Below, one piece after another: positions 48,901-57,927 of a stretch of 64,000 bases of DNA. This DNA comes from Centroberyx gerrardi (Eukaryota; Chordata; Actinopteri; Beryciformes; Berycidae). The stretch's first letter is position 1; every line of letters starts with the position of its first letter. Position numbers and translations under genes: made by a program. The DNA is taken from the NCBI RefSeq assembly GCF_048128805.1, contig NC_135997.1:28793815-28857814 (forward strand). Reading direction: 5' to 3'. Below the pieces are notes generated by a model, which saw nothing but the letters and a program-made list of their open reading frames with translations, did not search any database and was not told the origin of the DNA.

Positions 48901-49416
48901 CTAAAATTAGAATAAGTGTAGTCTAAACGCTTTAGAAGTAATAATTTTATTATGATTAGAAAAGCACTACAACGTCAACTTGAAACATAACTTGGGTCTA
49001 AGTAACAGATATGGAACAGGGACAGATATGGGACAAAACTACAATTATCCTCCCAAGCACCACAGCTGCATAAAATTACAGCAGAAACACTGTAATTACA
49101 CCACTCTGCTGTCTCTAAAACTTCAAGCATTACAGAGGTTTATCTGCCCTCACCTGCCCTGCTCCAGCAGCACTATCTCAGTCCAGCCCAGCTTGGCCAG
49201 GTGGTAGGCTACCGATGTCCCCACAATGCCCCCTCCACAGATCACAACACGGGCCTGGCTGGGCAGGGGGGGCGGCTGGGAGTCTCCAGTGACGGCCAGG
49301 CACTGGGGGGAGGTCCAGAGGCCTCGGTGGGCCGACCGGCACCCCGCCTGTGGCAGCAGCAGCCTGGGGAGCAGGGCAGGGGACAGAGCCCTGGAGCTCC
49401 GCACACAGCTGCACAT
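31827..49416 (-). CDS. pdpr: Pyruvate dehydrogenase phosphatase regulatory subunit
   Basis: Seventeen coding exons join without a break: 49154-49416, 48425-48558, 47714-47795, 46664-46827, 45737-45858, 45413-45530, 44951-45100, 42174-42366, 41206-41330, 40369-40524, 39344-39477, 38079-38227, 36908-37020, 34920-35014, 33444-33533, 32936-33118 and 31827-32234. Phases all agree and the product is 892 aa (human about 879). Residues 1-50 are an Arg-rich transit peptide; [17 protein letters not shown] (57-73) is the FAD-binding GxGxxG of the DAO fold. The C-terminal half is the GcvT/folate-binding fold ([32 protein letters not shown]) ending [14 protein letters not shown]. Matches to human PDPR are strong throughout ([20 protein letters not shown] is nearly identical), which separates it from dimethylglycine and sarcosine dehydrogenases. 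It binds the PDP catalytic subunit in the matrix and lowers its Mg2+ sensitivity. The start is the first ATG after an acceptor at 49428. Confidence 0.97.
33262..33325. repeat. (TA)n-rich microsatellite in a pdpr intron
   Basis: Alternating TATATA with ACTGTG interruptions between exons 33444-33533 and 32936-33118. Confidence 0.85.
33551..33578. repeat. (CA)n microsatellite next to a pdpr acceptor
   Basis: On the transcribed strand this is a TG run ending about 17 bases before the acceptor TTTACAG of exon 33444-33533, so it overlaps the likely branch and pyrimidine region. Confidence 0.9.
33662..34880. repeat. CTAC/ACAGTACAACCCCTACAATCA array, interrupted
   Basis: Runs of CTA triplets (for example 33773-33833, 34677-34723 and 34818-34866) alternate with a conserved block CAGTACAACCCCTACAATCA. 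The array lies in the pdpr intron 33534-34919 and is split by a 787-bp insertion (33868-34654). Three-base frames through it read as Tyr or Leu runs and are not genes. Confidence 0.9.
33868..34654. mobile_element. Non-autonomous hAT-type element in the array
   Basis: Terminal inverted repeats are perfect over 16 bases (CAGGGGTTAAAGTGGG and CCCACTTTAACCCCTG). An exact 8-bp target duplication AGTACAAC sits at 33860-33867 and 34655-34662, and removing the element and one copy restores the repeat block CAGTACAACCCC. Length is 787 bp with no transposase frame; a G-run of about 25 lies at 33914-33938. The 8-bp duplication and CAGGG ends fit the hAT superfamily. Confidence 0.88.
36655..36905. repeat. 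Degenerate AGTAATAGT-type tandem repeat beside a pdpr exon
   Basis: AATAGTAACAGTAATAGTGC-like words repeat between long diverged spacers and end three bases before the exon 36908-37020 (intron side of its donor). It resembles the 12.9-kb minisatellite in its GTAGTAGT component but the units differ. Confidence 0.5.
38345..38900. mobile_element. hAT-type element carrying a nested MITE
   Basis: Ends are CATTGGTTCTCAACCACATG (left) and, reverse-complemented, CAGTGGTTCTCAACCATATG (right): the classic hAT terminus. Flanks CGCTGCAT (38337-38344) and TGCTGCAC (38901-38908) form an 8-bp duplication with two mismatches. The interior (ATTAACACACCTTCAACCAG) is related to 52679-52859. It lies in the pdpr intron 38228-39343 and is split by the element at 38476-38866. 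Confidence 0.82.
38476..38866. mobile_element. PIF/Harbinger-like MITE nested in the hAT element
   Basis: Terminal inverted repeats AGGCAAATTTATGGTTTCT and AGAAACCATAAATTTGCCT (the left end reads TCTGC where the right complement reads TCTAC just inside) flank a 391-bp CG-rich core with GCGGTGTTCGCGG and GCGAACACCGGGC blocks. A TTA target duplication stands at 38473-38475 and 38867-38869, as expected for PIF/Harbinger (TWA). No transposase is present. Confidence 0.85.
40604..40925. repeat. Dispersed repeat copy A in a pdpr intron
   Basis: Shares long blocks with 41641-41960: AGGATGATTAGCACCTT, CATCACATCTGACAACCAT versus GTCACATCTGACAACCATAA, ACTTCATAAGGTGGATAACC and TATGGGATCCAGAGGGCTC. The tail (TTTTACCATTTTACAAGTCA) joins the CCAGCCACTTT family. 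Confidence 0.75.
41035..41185 (+). repeat. tRNA-derived SINE in a pdpr intron
   Basis: GGTTTGATCCCTGCAAGAGG, TATGTCCATCAAATTGACAA, CAAACAAGACACTGAATCCC and CTCCGGATAAGAGTATCAGC follow in the family order, ending in CATGTAAACTGT just before the donor of exon 41206-41330. Confidence 0.7.
41641..41960. repeat. Dispersed repeat copy B in a pdpr intron
   Basis: Direct-orientation partner of 40604-40925, offset by about 1.04 kb, on the other side of exon 41206-41330. The exon itself is not duplicated, so this is two insertions of one family rather than a tandem duplication. Confidence 0.75.
42390..42842. repeat. Repeat with CAGGGTCCCTACACAT ends
   Basis: Left end CAGGGTCCCTACACATTCTC, right end CCTTCCTAGGAACCG; interior TTTCCAGAGACTTCCAGACT. 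Family of 30975-31284, more diverged at the right. Confidence 0.5.
43138..43217. repeat. (CA)n microsatellite
   Basis: About 80 bases of CA with one CCCACGTA interruption, in the pdpr intron 42367-44950. It is one of the longest in the window. Confidence 0.92.
43497..43630 (+). repeat. tRNA-derived SINE in a pdpr intron
   Basis: GGTGGTCTCGTGATTAGAGA (A-box region) then GAAGTGTCCTTGAGCAAGAC and CACTGAATCCCTATCAGCTG, ending TAGCTGACCTTTGACCTCAC. The same ending is found at 61800-61850. A (TAC)n run follows at 43765-43795. Confidence 0.65.
44025..44168 (+). repeat. tRNA-derived SINE in a pdpr intron
   Basis: AGGGTGGCCTGGTGGTTAGA (A box), AGGTCACATATTCAATCTCC (B-box region), CAAAGTGTCCTTTGACCCCT and a decayed tail CTCACTCTGCGTACGAGTCA. 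It abuts the hAT element at 44177. Confidence 0.65.
44177..44444. mobile_element. hAT-type MITE in a pdpr intron
   Basis: Ends TAGGGCTGCA and TGCAGCCCTA are exact inverted repeats. Flanks GTCATGAC (44169-44176) and GTCCTGAC (44445-44452) are an 8-bp duplication with one mismatch. The 268-bp AT-rich core repeats AATATTTTGCTAGATATTG. The insertion site is in the decayed tail of the SINE at 44025-44168. Diverged relatives appear at 20585, 23528 and 29257. Confidence 0.85.
45948..45986. repeat. (TAG)n microsatellite
   Basis: About 12 TAG triplets in the pdpr intron 45859-46663, followed by an A-rich stretch with TAATAAA-like words repeated to 46520. Confidence 0.9.
47580..47672 (+). repeat. SINE 3' fragment in a pdpr intron
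   Basis: TTGAAGTGTCCTTGAGACAC, TGAACTGCTACCTGCTGACG and GTCTGGATAAATGCATGAGC: the 3' half of the family seen at 41035. Confidence 0.6.
48088..48260. repeat. Dispersed repeat, best copy of the CCAGCCACTTT family
   Basis: CCACCAGCCATAGTGACTGG, ACACCAGCCACTTTCACCAT, TTTACCAGCCAACTAGATGT, AATAGGACTCCTGATGGTTG and GTGGTCATTTCCCACCCTGG. The last block is inverted at 39030 (CTGGGTGGGAAATGACCACC), implying opposite insertion there. Class unknown. Confidence 0.55.
48735..48845 (-). repeat. SINE fragment, reverse orientation
   Basis: TCAGGGTCAGATACAGAACA and GGGATTCAGTGTCTTGCTCA, AGGACACTTCAGCAAG: the reverse of the 43497 and 61690 copies. Confidence 0.6.
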
Positions 49417-50156
49417 GCCTGTGCTTGCTGCAACCAGACACACAAACACACACATATATATACACAGACTGGTAATGTATACTGTAGTATTCAAGGTGAC
49501 TGTGAGGTGGCTTATATGGTCTACAATGTTGATTTAACAGTCTATGCAGGTAGCTGTACTGCTGGTAATTCAGAAACTGCAGCTCCATGATAACAGACTG
49601 CTGGTCATCAAGTTGTTGTTTTTAGCTTAACGTTAACTAGGTTAATACTATGGCTTGAACATCGAGGAATCTTATTACTGACACTTGGCATCAAGATATG
49701 GTGCGGTCTGAGAAGCTAGCTGAGGTTAACTTGCAGTGGGGCTGAAGGTGAGAGGCTTGACCTGACGTGATTATTTACAGGTTTGCAACCTCTGTCACAA
49801 TTAAGACTCACAGCAACACAGCTGAAGTTAACCTGGTTAGCTACATAGCTAGCTTTAGCTTACCTACTGCAGCAACTCCTACGTTATGCCTCATCTTTAT
49901 AAATAATCCCTGTCCTTCAGCTTAAAGATAACTCGTGTTAGCTGACCTCAGCATTCTGGACATTTAGTAAAAGTTTTCTGACATTTTGGTTTTGCGTCAG
50001 CAGGTGAAGTTAAAGTTAGTTTATTATAGTACGCTGCTAGCTAGCTACGGTTAGCCCATGGTAAGGCTAATGTTGATTTGCTACCCTAGTAAACGTTAAC
50101 GTTAGCTAACTTTTCCCCTTGCGTTTCCCCATTCTTTATAATGACAGAAAACTCAC

Positions 50157-50300
50157 CGAATCACTCCAATCCAGACGTTATGATATGTCGAGTAAAGAAC
50201 TGAATATCAAATGGTACCAAGTAAATATGACAAACTCTTGTTTACACCAGAGTCAACACCAATGTCAAGCCAGCTACAATAACAACGTCGACTTCCGGTC
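50157..50300 (-). other. pdpr: Probable 5' untranslated first exon of pdpr (approximate)
   Basis: The start codon exon is preceded by an acceptor (TTGCAG at 49428-49433 on the minus strand) only 11 bases before the ATG, so an upstream exon is required. A strong donor (CGGTGAGT) on the minus strand ends an exon at 50157. The upstream limit at 50300 is a guess; no TATA box is visible. Confidence 0.35.
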
Positions 50301-52084
50301 TCAACCTTCAAAAACAACCGTTTTGTTAATTCAAACTACAGAAATGGCAAATAAAGAATGCATTTTAGGATTAATCTATGGTATATGAGAGTACAATTGC
50401 TGTTTGCAAAATGTCATGTTTACAGCATATATGAATAGCCATATTGGGCTTCTAAAAATATACAATATTTCAATCTTAAACCAGACAGCTTTGAAGGGAG
50501 TCAACTATCTAAACGTCCATTTTCATCTATTTCTGTGTCCCATTTGTTCATAATGGCAGTAGACTGAGAGCCAGATTTCCTGCGTTCAAGTCATTTAGAA
50601 TATATTTTAATAATGTAATATTTTTATTTTTATTTTTTTAACATAGTAGCAATGGATAGTTGACACCCTTGCAAGCTAGCAGCAGCATTTACCTGACTTC
50701 CGGTCTACATTTTCTAAAATAAAATTCTAAAAAAAATTCTAGGTCATGAAAGTACCAAAGAAATAATAATTAACTTGATTTATGTTGTACGTTTCAAAAC
50801 ATAGATTACAGCGTACTTAACTAACAGGCAATAAAAAGAGACATGACACACAAAAAGAGACATAACACACCAAACAGCAGTGAAAAAAGACAGCATTGAC
50901 AAAGAAAAAAAACTGGATACAAGATAAAATATGCCAGTCAATTTACACCAAGGTCTTTTGTACAACTTGGTTTTGACGTTTAGACAAATGATTTAAAGAT
51001 GGCACTGATTTACACAGTCTAAGGAACAAGGTCCAAAAGTAAAGGGCAAATGTGTATAAAGTGTTATGTTTTCCCAAAATTACCTTTTGTAACGTTTTCA
51101 TGTTTCATGTCTCATTTTGTTACCATTATCATTTACCATTTATTCTCTCGAGGGAAATTCAGTTTGCACGGAAAACATTGTCATTATACACAACACTGGA
51201 CAACATTCATGATTAGTCAACAGCATGCGAAATAGCATTTATGCTTTCAACAACATCCCCATTAGTGTAGTACTATGAGTAGTATTAGTACTAGTAATAG
51301 TATTATCAGTCTGGTATCTGTCTGGTCATTCTTTGCTCATGGAGAGGCCAGCATCATGCAGGGCAGAGGGCAGCATGGCAGACAGTATTCACATCTTACA
51401 TAAGAAGAATTTTGGTCTGAAATGAGATATCCAAAATATGAAGAAAGTCATACCTACTGTATCCAGGGCCTGGGCCAGGTAGATTCACACCTGGGCCTGC
51501 AGAGGTGGTAGCAGAGATAGGATCCTTAACACTACCCTACAACATCACTGGATACCATGTACTAGGATTTGACTGATAGGGGTTTTGAAGGCCGATACCC
51601 ACACTTTTACATTTTACATCCTAAAATTTGGCCATTTTCTTGGCAAAAATTCTTATCCTTATTCTTAGTCAGGATGGAAAAGCCTCTGAATCTGCATTTA
51701 GACCATGGAGCACTAAAACTCCCCATTGAAAGCCAGCATATTATAATAATCATTATTATGATTATCTACCTATGATTATGATTATTACATATTCATACAC
51801 ACCTGTGTGCAAGATGTGGACACACTGCAACACTGCAGATCCCTTTTTTTTTTTTTTTTTTAAAGGCTAATATTGAGCTCATATATTGGTCTAACTCTAC
51901 CACAGCTAAATTTTTAGCATAGTTTTTTTTTTTTTTTATCTCTCAATAGATTGAATTTATCACTAACAGATACATCCCAAAGCAGTTCAATAACACCCAT
52001 TTGGTCCTTTCAAAACCCAGATTGCATTTGTGTCTAAAGCATGGAGAACTAAGCCTTCTGGAACACCTGCCAGACTTTTGCATT

Positions 52085-52235
52085 AAATCTTTTTTATGCA
52101 TTTAGCTGCTGCTCTATTCCAGAGTGATTAAGAATGAGTGAGCAGGTAAGGGTTCAGTGTCTTGCTCAAGGACACTTCAACAAGCAACACAGCTGTTGCA
52201 GGGATTGAGCCTCTAATGTTTGAGTTACAGGATTG
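52085..52235 (-). repeat. tRNA-derived SINE, reverse orientation
   Basis: TGCATTTAGCTGCTGCTCTA (reverse tail), TTCAGTGTCTTGCTCAAGGA, CACTTCAACAAGCAACACAG and GGGATTGAGCCTCTAATG (reverse B-box region). Confidence 0.65.
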
Positions 52236-52237
52236 TC

Positions 52238-52490
52238 TCTAGTCTGTGATGGGCTGGCAACCTGTCCTCTGTGTTTCCCTGCCTTTCGCCCAATGCAGTG
52301 GTGTCCAACCTCTATCTCTGCTTGAAGGTGTGCTAATTATTGAAATCATCTGCTGTAGTGTTTCTTTGGAAGGAAAAACAGCAGATTCTAGATCATCCAT
52401 GGAACATGATTGGACACCACTGGTCCAATGCATGCTGGGATAGGCTCCATGCAGCACCCTGAAGCCAATGAATGCATGAATGATTGTCTC
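52238..52490 (+). repeat. SINE 3' part interrupted by a hAT element
   Basis: GTGATGGGCTGGCAACCTGT, GTTTCCCTGCCTTTCGCCCA, then after the insertion TGCATGCTGGGATAGGCTCC and AGCACCCTGAAG, ending ATGAATGCATGAATGA. Same SINE family as 4337-4620. Confidence 0.75.
52296..52422. mobile_element. Short hAT-type element inside the SINE
   Basis: Ends CAGTGGTGTCCAACC and, reverse-complemented, CAGTGGTGTCCAATC. Flanks GCCCAATG (52288-52295) and GTCCAATG (52423-52430) are an 8-bp duplication with one mismatch. Length 127 bp; core GTGTGCTAATTATTGAAATC. Confidence 0.82.
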
Positions 52491-52504
52491 TCTTACCACC
52501 AGGA

Positions 52505-52661
52505 CAGTGGCTCCCCACTCCAGTCCTCTGGACCCAGAGACCTGCTGGTTTATATTCTAGTCATCTAATCAAGGACTGATCTACACTTGGGACACCCGGT
52601 CAATACAGTTAACTAGAAGGATAGAAATCCAGCAGTCCAGAGGAACAGAGTTGGGAACCAG
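52505..52661. mobile_element. hAT-like element with CAGTGGCTCCC ends (possible)
   Basis: Left CAGTGGCTCCCCACTCCAGT; right reverse-complemented CACTGGTTCCCAACTCTGTT. No target duplication could be matched, so the boundaries are less certain than for its neighbours. Confidence 0.5.
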
Positions 52662-52678
52662 TGGGCCATCCGGTACCC

Positions 52679-52859
52679 CAGTGGTGTCTAATCATGTGCC
52701 ATGGAGGGCAATAGTCTGCAGGTTTTCCTTCCAACCAAACGCCACAGCAGCTAATTTCAATGATTAGCACACCTTCAAGCAGAGAGGGAGCAGCTAATTT
52801 GTGAAATCAACTGGTCTAGAGATTGGTTGGAAGGAATGGCTCATGGTTGGACAGCACTG
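52679..52859. mobile_element. hAT-type element, related to 52296 and 38345
   Basis: Left CAGTGGTGTCTAATCATGTG; right reverse-complemented CAGTGCTGTCCAACCATGAG. Flanks CGGTACCC (52671-52678) and CTGTACCC (52860-52867) are an 8-bp duplication with one mismatch. Core GATTAGCACACCTTCAAGCA is shared with 38345-38900. Confidence 0.8.
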
Positions 52860-53084
52860 CTGTACCCCAACTCTCTGGGCCCTTTTAAAACACACCTTCC
52901 AGTAAAGCAAAGTAGTTTTCTGTCACCTGCTTTTTACTTTACTTTTTTTTCTTTATTTCTTCCCATTGTGTTTTACTTGCTTTTTGTTGTCTTTTTCTTG
53001 TAGCACATATTTGTAACATTCACCAATTTACAATTTGGTGAATTCAAATCCTCTGACTGAGTATGGGAAGTGAATGACAAACGC

Positions 53085-53290
53085 TCTCCCCACCCTCAAC
53101 AACTACCATTAAAGTGCCCTTCAGCAAGGCACTTAAACCCCCAGTTGCTCCAATGGAGCTGCTGTGTGTAGCCCTCCCCTCCCTGCAGCTCCTTCCTAAC
53201 AAGAATTTGGAATTAATAAGAATGTGTTCTTAGTCGAATAGCCTGGTTATTAAATAGAAATGTGTTCTTAGTCAACCAGACAGGGTAAAT
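53085..53290 (+). repeat. SINE (GGGCAGCTCCCAGTGTGAATG family), decayed
   Basis: CTCCCCACCCTCAACAACTA, AAGTGCCCTTCAGCAAGGCA, CCCCCAGTTGCTCCAATGGA as in 62075-62395; the 3' part is replaced by repeats of AAGAATGTGTTCTTAGTC. Confidence 0.6.
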
Positions 53291-53651
53291 AAGAATGTGT
53301 TATTAGTTGACTAATCGACTAGCCTGCTTATAAAATAAGAATGTGTCCTTAATATATATCCTTAATAATATGGGCGTAGCACATATATTAAAGGATTTTT
53401 AACCTTTTCAATAAAGAAGTGTGCCTTGGACTGTTCTTTTGGGGGAGATCAGCCTTCTTAACCACAAACAATGAGCTTCATTCCCTCTTTTGCCTGTTGA
53501 TATGTATACCTTGACTCCAAAGAACACCTTGTATATACCTGGTAAGGTCTCACTCTAAGAAATAAATACTAAGTAAATACTATGAATAAAACACCTCAAG
53601 ACACAGAATCAGTTGCTGCATGACAAGCCACAAAGGAAATAGTAAACTATC

Positions 53652-53657
53652 TTTATT
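53652..53657 (-). promoter_or_regulatory. Candidate poly(A) signal of pnoc
   Basis: AATAAA on the minus strand about 1.15 kb after the pnoc stop codon. Another occurs near 54332, so the true 3' end is undecided. Confidence 0.35.
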
Positions 53658-54806
53658 GACATGTTCAAATTCATCTATTTACAGGTCTTTTTAGTGGGCA
53701 ACAAAACCGATTCACACCAATACAGTTTAAAGAAAATTCCAAACACTGTTTGTACATACAGTATGCTGGCATCTGTGCACAAGAGCCAGACTGAGACCAT
53801 GGTCACTTTTATAGACACAATGTTAGTTTTGCAGACAGATCATTGGCATATATACGCATGAATATTGAGTCTTGTATAGTCTTTCAGTTTGGTTTTGCTG
53901 TGATATTTTGCAGCGGATTGAAGGAGGGATTTGTTCATTAAACTTGTCTCAACAGCCCTGTCTCAGTAGTGTTTTGGCACAGTGATAAACCAATGGGTTT
54001 GTATAACTAGGTAGACTAAGGCTCCGCCGACAAATGTTGAGATTGTGTTATGCATGTTAGCCACAAGGTGGTAGTATAATAAAGAGTGTGGTCCTGCTAG
54101 GCCTGAAACCAGAGGTGCTTACACATTTTCAATACCAAGGCAGACCTCCATGTAAGAAGATTTCGCCCTGGGAATCCCCATCTTAGGAGAGGTTTGTTTT
54201 CAGATATGATCGAGTACAGAAAGGAATACAATAGGTAAAGATATGATACTTGGGATCAGAGAAGCAATAAACATACCTTCTCTCATTGTGCTCACATCTG
54301 GCAGATAAACTGAAACAGTGAAATTAAATTCTTTATTTTGCTGGAAACGACTCAAGGACCCCCAAGGATCCTAAACAGCCAATGAAGAAACGTGTTTCTG
54401 GTGTTATACTACTAAGACAACTAATCAAATGAACCAAGTTCCTTTAACTGGTACATCTCCACTGAAAGGTCAAGGTGGTCGAGAACGTCTCTAGGAAACT
54501 TGTGACAGTTAAAGGCAAATGGTTTGTAACATTAACAGGGACAGAAAAGAGAAAGGATTGTTATTCCTATGTCTTGGGGCTTGAGTACTCCAACAGGAGT
54601 CTCAGATGTATTGTATATATACACATTCGTCTTAGAACTCATTACAGGCTTAATTTAAACTTTTTGGAAAGTGTACTAGTTACTTAAATGACAGTGTGGT
54701 CAGAGCAGGCCAATTTCGACAGGGTGGTGATTTAAATAGGAAACAAGACCAGTGAAAATACTTCCAGGGGTATTGTTTTATGGCAGAGGCTTAAAGGTGC
54801 GATCTG

Positions 54807-55913
54807 CTAGACCTCGTTCTGCTGGGTGAGGTCCTCCGACACGCTGTTGAACTCAGTGGCGCGGGTGCTCATCCCCAGGTACTGCTTCAGGAACTCGCTG
54901 AATCGTTTCTGGTTGTTCCACTTGCGGGCCGACTTCCGGACGCCGATGAAGCCGCCGTACCTCTTCTGGTACGACCTCCCCGGAGAGATCAGCTTCTTGT
55001 AGCCGTGCCTCCCTTTGAGGAAGCCGCCGAACCTCTTGGAGACGCTCAGCCCCACTTCCCCCTGCCCCCTCGCCGCCACGTCGACGTCCCCGTCCTCCTG
55101 CCCGGCTTCCTCCTCGTCCTCTTCCTCCAGGGACAGGGCATTCTGGGAGTTGTAGGCGGCATTCAGCTGGCCCAGCCTGCCGCCCAGATCCCTGTCGTCC
55201 ACCCCGAGAGCCCGGGTCACGTGGTCGAACCTCTGCAGGGCGACAGGCGTCAGAAGGCCTCCCTCCGCCTGCCCCTCCTCCTCGGGGAGCAGGGCCTCCA
55301 CCTCCTCCTGAGCTCTCTTCAGCATGACGCCCCCTATGGAGATGGAGGAGAACGGCGACAAAGTTGCCTTGCGACAGAGATCCCAGGTGAAGGCTGGGGA
55401 GATGTTGCCTTCGCACTCGATGAGACACACCTGACAGAGAGGAAGACGAGAGCTTGTCAGCCTTTAATTCATTTGACATTTCATTTCTGAAGACTTCATA
55501 TTCAAAAACGCAATATATGACCTAAAGCTCATCATTTAGTATCTCTGAAATATTGACGATTCAGTCTATATAGTTGTTATCATTTTGTTAATCAAGAACA
55601 TAAGTTGCCCACTGTCCTTTAAAAAACACAGAATTTGGTTTTATCTTGTGCTATCAATCATTTTGAAAGAGTACTTGTCATAAAACTCTTCGTATACAAC
55701 TTCCAGTTGTGCCTGGCCCTGAAAATGTACACTTTTACATGTCAAAGGTATATTTTATGTATGTATATTTTAAACTTCAAGATGTTTAAGTATTCAGAGC
55801 ATTAGATTTATTTCTGGAGGTCGTTTGTGAGTGTCTAGGAAGGTCCCAAAAAGACCAGAATATTTCTCCTCCCTTCCATCCTCTTCATCCACTGAAAGAA
55901 TTCTCATGGACAT

Positions 55914-55982
<69 letters not shown>

Positions 55983-57667
55983 TGTTATGTCTCAGAAGCT
56001 TGCCAGAATAAGACTGAGGATTGCTGTAATGCTTAAAATGCCACATTTGTGAATGAACACTGACTGTGCAAAGGACCATCTACTGTCTCCATGAGTCCGC
56101 CTGACAGGTGAATCCAGGCTCTGATCCCTTATTGATTTACCTGTAAAATTCACTTCAGTCTTGAAGGAGAGATGGAGATGAAGGAGAGGAGATGCAATGG
56201 GGGCATGGATTCAGGAAAGGTCCTTCAACAATCATATATTCTTGAGCAAGACCATTGTAAGTCCCTCTAGATAACAGTGTGAGCTAACTGCCTAAAATGT
56301 GAATGAAAATATAAACTAAAAACATTGTCTGCCTGGATTAGAGGAAGGTGTGTGATGGCTGCCATCATGTCTTTCCAAGACTCCCTGAACGTGTTTAAGA
56401 TCAGCTGAGAGGCCTGGGATCCTGGTGAAGGCTGCAGTGGGGAAATGATGGTCTGCTTTGCTCTGCGATGCACTCAGCATCACCTATGTAATTTCATACA
56501 GAAGCTCTCTTTATCACAGAGGAAAGCTGTGTGATCACAATGTGCATCTTCCTACACAGAGGGAGGCAGTACACTGGTTATTAGGGAGACAAGGGCTTGC
56601 GACTGGCAGGTCATCAGTTTGAATCCCGGACTGACTGGGAAAATCTGGGCAGGAACAGAGACTCTGTGGTTGCTGTTGTCCTGCACCAGCATATTTACTA
56701 CTAAGAAATCTGTGAAATCTGTGGTTATGTGTATGAGGCAATTTTCAAAATCGGTTTGGATTTCAAATGTCTTCTGGTGTGTCCTCAGCTGAAACGTCTG
56801 AAATGCAGAATAACCAGAGAGGAATAACCACTAGGCATCGCGCATTGAGAAGGGAAACACTCGCACATCTATCCTCAGGAATCAATTAGCCACCACAAAT
56901 TAAAACTCAAATGCCAAGAGGGTAATTTGGTGAGTCAGAGACGGGGAGGGAGACGGAGGGAGGATGGGATGAATGCAGGGAGGTGGGGGCGAGGGGCTTC
57001 TACTTGTTTTATCATCAAATTTAAAGAACTCCCGTGGAGAGATTGTGTTTGTGTGTGAGAGTGTGTGTGTGTGTGTGGTTTTATGTGTGCGTGTGTACGT
57101 GCATTCCATATAAGTATGCGTGTGCGTATTTGAGTGTGTGTGTGTGTTTGTTGGCTCTATTACATTGTGAGATAACTAAACCATAGGGCATTAGACATTA
57201 GGCAGTAATTGGTTCAAATGTAAAAGGAAATGCCACCACACTCCTGCAAATTCTCTCTTTAAAATAATGATCTGTATGATGGTAAAACCTAGAAACAGTG
57301 AGCGTAAAAACACAGTGATAAAAAAGTACAGAGAGAAGATAAACAAGTTACAGATTTGTATAGGTGAGAGAAAAAAACAAAAAACAAAAAAACACAGATG
57401 ACCAGCAAGGACACAACTCAGTTGGGGAACAGAATTGAAATGACAACAGAACAAAACAATTATCCATTTTTGATGTTTGAATGGATTCATTTCAAGTTTA
57501 ATTGTAAGTGGTGGATTGAGCTTCAGTGTGTAAACCATGGCCTCTCTATGCTAATCGCTTAATTCAGACGCCACACCTGCAGAATGCAACATTACTCCTG
57601 TCAGCATTCTGTGACCCTGAATGTGTGTGATGAGCCTGTGTTTGTGCACCTGTGTGTACGTGTAAGT

Positions 57668-57708
<41 letters not shown>

Positions 57709-57881
57709 TGTGTGTGTGTGTGTGCAGTTTGCGCAGCATTGTGTTCTAGGTTTCCTTGGAGCTCAAAATAAGAGATGACAGACTGAGTTGGTGGTAAAAG
57801 TGTTTCTTTTAAGCCCCAAATTTTAAACTAAACTAAACTAATTTAAACGAAATGCTCTTCTCTTCTCTGTTGCAGTTCCAC

Positions 57882-57927
<46 letters not shown>

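Larger units (their letters stand above)
50310..53640. other. Intergenic region between pdpr and pnoc
   Basis: No gene seen. Left part is AT-rich unique sequence. From 52085 on it is nearly all repeats: SINE fragments and three hAT-type elements (listed separately). T-runs lie at 51845-51862 and 51925-51939. Confidence 0.6.

Noticed and set aside
49154-49494. Longer pdpr start at 49494 in the same frame
   Set aside because: It would read through a splice acceptor (TTGCAG, ending at 49428) and a TG/CA-rich intron end. The ATG at 49416 lies just inside the exon and gives a normal transit peptide.
55005-55490. 161-codon plus-strand frame
   Set aside because: Antisense shadow of the GC-rich pnoc coding exon; the minus strand carries the conserved precursor.
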